Assembly: GCF_900163645.1 (NCBI RefSeq)
Contig: NZ_FUKM01000005.1
Coordinates: forward strand, 1-64,000
DNA from: Halomonas citrativorans
GTDB taxonomy: Bacteria; Pseudomonadota; Gammaproteobacteria; Pseudomonadales; Halomonadaceae
DNA length: 64,000 bases
Direction of reading: 5' to 3'
Part shown: in pieces, positions 61,662-64,000 of the stretch
Layout of the letters: every line of letters begins with the position of its first letter
Numbering within the stretch: position 1 is the stretch's first letter
Translations under genes and position numbers: made by a program
Notes under the pieces: model-generated
What the model was told of the DNA's origin: nothing
Database searches by the model: none
The model's input: only the letters and a program-made list of their open reading frames with translations

Positions 61662-62873
61662 ATGGAGGCGCCATCCAGCGAAGGGCATGCCACCTCGCCA
61701 CGGCCACACTACTCGGCCTGGCGGGACGTTAGCCTATCAACGGTGACGGCTGGGTTTGTTGCCGTCGTCATTGGCTATACCAGTTCAGCAGCGATTATTT
61801 TTCAAGCCGCAGAGGCTAGCGGCGCATCCGCAGCGCAAATCAGCTCTTGGCTTTGGGCATTGGGCATGGGTATGGGCGTTACCTCCTTCGGGCTTTCGCT
61901 GCGTTACCGCATGCCCCTGCTAACCGCTTGGTCGACGCCAGGCGCCGCCTTTCTGGCCACTAGTTTGCCGGGTATTCCGCTTGATGAAGCCATTGGCGCT
62001 TTTCTATTCTCAGCGCTGCTTATTACACTATGCGGCGTAACGGGGCTGTTTGATCGTTTAATGCGCTATATACCAAGCGCGATAGCGGCCGCCATGTTGG
62101 CCGGCATTCTGCTGCGCTTTGGGTTGGGGCTGTTTAACGTGATCGAGACACAGTGGCTAATCCCACTCGTTATGCTGGCCGCCTGGATAGCAGGTCGCCG
62201 CTTATGGCCCACCCTTGCGGTACCCGGCGTGCTCGTCACCGGGCTTGGGCTTGCATTTGTGCAGGGGCAAATCAATTTAAACGATATTCCACTCACCCCG
62301 GCCATGCCCGTTTTTACTGCGCCTGCATTTTCCTTAACGACCCTGATTGGCGTGGGTATTCCACTTTTTATTATTACCATGGCGACCCAAAATCTACCGG
62401 GCGTGGCGGTATTACGCGCTGCAGGCTATCAGCCAAACAGCTCACCGCTTATCAGCTGGACAGGCGGCGCAAGCCTGCTGCTTGCGCCATTTGGTGGCTT
62501 TGCGCTCAATATGGCGGCGATCAGTGCCGCTGTCTGCATAGGCCCTGATGCCCACGCAGACCCACGGCGCCGCTACACGGCAGGCATGGCCGCCGGCATT
62601 TTTTATACCATTATGGGGATTTTTGGCGCTACGGTAACCGGCGTGTTTAACGCCCTACCCAACGTACTGGTGATTGCCCTGGCGGGTATCGCCCTGCTTG
62701 GCACACTGGCAGGCGGGCTAGCCAGTGCCTTTGCCGATAGCCGACATCGTGATGCCGCCATCGTCACTTTCTTGTTGACCGGTTCAGGCATTACGCTACT
62801 GGGTATTGCTGGGCCATTTTGGGGGTTAATCGCGGGTTTAATCACCTTAAAGCTGACGACGCCCAATCAATAA
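61662..62873 (+). CDS. BenE-family transporter (YdcO-like)
   Basis: Membrane transporter of the benzoate/H+ symporter BenE family, 403 residues, about 12 helices. N-terminal STVTAGFVAVVIGYTSSAAI (about 27-46) and the middle LPGVAVLRAAGY with GGFALNMAAISAAVCIGPDA (about 270-290) are BenE signatures. Benzoate is the family name substrate, but E. coli YdcO has none established. GGAG precedes the ATG. It is divergent from the XRE-cupin regulator, as in E. coli ydcN-ydcO, and no aromatic catabolic genes are adjacent. Confidence 0.9.
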   Translation: MEAPSSEGHATSPRPHYSAWRDVSLSTVTAGFVAVVIGYTSSAAIIFQAAEASGASAAQISSWLWALGMGMGVTSFGLSLRYRMPLLTAWSTPGAAFLATSLPGIPLDEAIGAFLFSALLITLCGVTGLFDRLMRYIPSAIAAAMLAGILLRFGLGLFNVIETQWLIPLVMLAAWIAGRRLWPTLAVPGVLVTGLGLAFVQGQINLNDIPLTPAMPVFTAPAFSLTTLIGVGIPLFIITMATQNLPGVAVLRAAGYQPNSSPLISWTGGASLLLAPFGGFALNMAAISAAVCIGPDAHADPRRRYTAGMAAGIFYTIMGIFGATVTGVFNALPNVLVIALAGIALLGTLAGGLASAFADSRHRDAAIVTFLLTGSGITLLGIAGPFWGLIAGLITLKLTTPNQ

Positions 62874-62892
62874 CTAATAACCAACAACCAAT

Positions 62893-62947
62893 AAAAAACG
62901 AGATCCCCAAGCAGGCTTACAGAGCAGCCCATGGGATCTCGTTTTTT
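62893..62947. terminator. Bidirectional terminator between benE and lipoprotein gene
   Basis: AAAAAACGAGATCCC (62893-62907) pairs with GGGATCTCGTTTTTT (62933-62947) across a 25-base loop; A and T runs serve both convergent genes. Confidence 0.85.
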
Positions 62948-62980
62948 CAATGAAGGTCTGTTGATGCAGGCCTTTAAACG

Positions 62981-63415
62981 TTACATCGTCGCCAGACGCT
63001 CTTCATCCATCACACCCGACATCCGCACCATTGCCAGCGCTTCTTCAAGGTTGCTCATTTCTTCAATCATCACCAGCTCGCTTTCCAGGCTAACCGGCTG
63101 GCCCGCCTTGTCGGACAACAACTTTTCCAGTGATGCCAGATTTAAGTCACGATCAAGGTGTAGAACATCGACAGAAGCGCTGTTATTGCTGGGCAGATAG
63201 ATTGTGCCATTTGAAAAGTCGACCGCGTAGGCAATAACACCGGGAACAATGAAAAACAGAAGACCCACACCGTTGGCAATGGCCACTACCGGGTCAATTT
63301 GGCCGCTTAATTGGCCTTTCCGCTCTGGATGAAACAGGGTACCGCAACCAGTCAATGCAATAATGGAGGCGCCCACAACGGCTCCCGATAACCAACGGCG
63401 TACAGTTTGCTTCAT
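62981..63415 (-). CDS. Lipoprotein of unknown function
   Basis: 144-residue lipoprotein: signal VRRWLSGAVVGASIIA ending in lipobox ALTGCG, so Cys about residue 24 is lipidated. A second hydrophobic segment ANGVGLLFFIVPGVIAYAVD (about 47-66) and a helical C-terminal tail follow. It resembles YceK/DUF-type small lipoproteins with the ...GV.YF..G.I..A.D pattern. Localisation (inner or outer membrane) is unclear: the residue after Cys is Gly, so outer-membrane sorting is possible. ATG 63415 is used; TTG one codon upstream is also open. Convergent with benE. Confidence 0.75.
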   Translation of the reverse strand: MKQTVRRWLSGAVVGASIIALTGCGTLFHPERKGQLSGQIDPVVAIANGVGLLFFIVPGVIAYAVDFSNGTIYLPSNNSASVDVLHLDRDLNLASLEKLLSDKAGQPVSLESELVMIEEMSNLEEALAMVRMSGVMDEERLATM

Positions 63416-63652
63416 CAAGATTCTCTCAAAAATTCAAAAAAGCGCGCAGGCAAAAAGATACCTTTAAAAGATAGCTTTACAGGAAAACTGCCCGCGAGCA
63501 CATGTGAAAACGCGTTCATATTAACACAAACAGCCACCTGGATAACGGGCATGCTGGCGGCACTATTTTGCCGCGCTAACCGCTAAGCCGTACAATAGCC
63601 TCATTCAACGCTAAACCAGCGGCTTTTATACTATTAAGGAATGTTATCTCCC

Positions 63653-64000
63653 ATGCGCGCCAGCCAATTATTAATCGCTACGTTAAAAGAAACCCCGGCC
63701 GACGCCGAAGTCATTAGCCATCAGTTAATGTTGCGTGCCGGGATGATTCGCCGCCTGACCTCTGGCCTGTACACCTGGCTTCCGCTGGGTCTGCGTACAC
63801 TGCGTAAAGTAGAAGCGATTGTTCGCGAAGAAATGAACCGTGCCGGTGGTCAGGAAGTACTGATGCCCGCCGTTCAGCCGGCAGAACTATGGCAGGAGTC
63901 TGGTCGCTGGGAGCAGTACGGCCCTGAGTTACTACGCGTAAAAGACCGCCATGATCGTGACTACTGCGTAGGCCCGACCCATGAAGAAGTCATTACGGAC
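63653..64000 (+). CDS. proS: Prolyl-tRNA synthetase ProS (5' part, cut by window end)
   Basis: First 116 codons of a class II aminoacyl-tRNA synthetase that charges tRNA-Pro. The start [20 protein letters not shown] and then [40 protein letters not shown] and [10 protein letters not shown] (motif 2 region) is typical of the bacterial ProS. The frame is open to the window edge. AAGGAA lies 13 bases upstream. The remaining about 450 codons are outside. Confidence 0.95.
   Translation, partial: MRASQLLIATLKETPADAEVISHQLMLRAGMIRRLTSGLYTWLPLGLRTLRKVEAIVREEMNRAGGQEVLMPAVQPAELWQESGRWEQYGPELLRVKDRHDRDYCVGPTHEEVITD

Overview
The window looks like chromosomal DNA of a gammaproteobacterium of the Halomonadaceae (Halomonas/Vreelandella type). 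This rests on gene content: a choline-to-betaine operon betI-betB-betA with a divergent choline/betaine binding protein, an 800-residue FadE, glpD/glpK/glpR, an NsrR-type regulator, a YdcN/YdcO-like pair (cupin regulator plus BenE transporter) and proS. Taxonomy is inference from recognised protein families; no database search was possible.

Layout. (1) 1-8043 is ordinary core sequence: trmJ, a Na+/H+ antiporter-family transporter, a manganese ABC operon with divergent mntR, a DUF488 gene, nsrR and a Crp/Fnr regulator. (2) 8044-28500 is a mosaic accessory zone. Intact genes (pirin, GNAT, two YcaC-like hydrolases, YtcJ-like amidohydrolase, SDR, two AraC regulators, LtrA, a propeller-type sensor kinase with its response regulator, an aldehyde dehydrogenase and a ThDP enzyme) alternate with gene debris. 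The debris includes LysR, pirin, YtcJ, two pieces of a chloroperoxidase-like hydrolase, two pieces of a YcaC-like gene, a MoaF-like fragment, and IS3 and IS5 scraps. The pair at 24285-27421 is richer in G+C and reads like alphaproteobacterial DNA. (3) 28800-41100 is a coherent carboxylate-catabolism island: tcuB, tcuA, a GntR/FCD regulator, an aldehyde dehydrogenase, a complete tripartite tricarboxylate transporter (tctC-tctA-tctB), an atypical SDR, a ThDP enzyme and an MFS transporter. (4) 41385-42016 holds a short TnsA-like gene just downstream of the 4.5S RNA gene (ffs) and tRNA-Met(CAT). This suggests that ffs served as attachment site for a Tn7-like element. (5) 42108-64000 is again core: choX/betIBA, fadE, glpD, glpK, glpR, an SLC13 permease, a TenA-family gene, a quinone oxidoreductase, ugpQ, nfo, a SutR/YdcN-like regulator with benE, a lipoprotein and the start of proS.

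How it works together. The core parts cover osmoprotection from choline, glycerol and fatty-acid use, manganese uptake, nitrosative-stress sensing and DNA repair. The tcu/tct island appears to import a di- or tricarboxylate and to oxidise it through a flavin dehydrogenase linked to the quinone pool. A ThDP enzyme, an SDR and an aldehyde dehydrogenase could then process the product; the substrate is unknown. The best candidates for undescribed biology are that island, its SDR lacking the YxxxK pair, the ffs-linked TnsA scar, and the repeated YcaC-like promoter/5' modules that seem to have driven rearrangement of the accessory zone.
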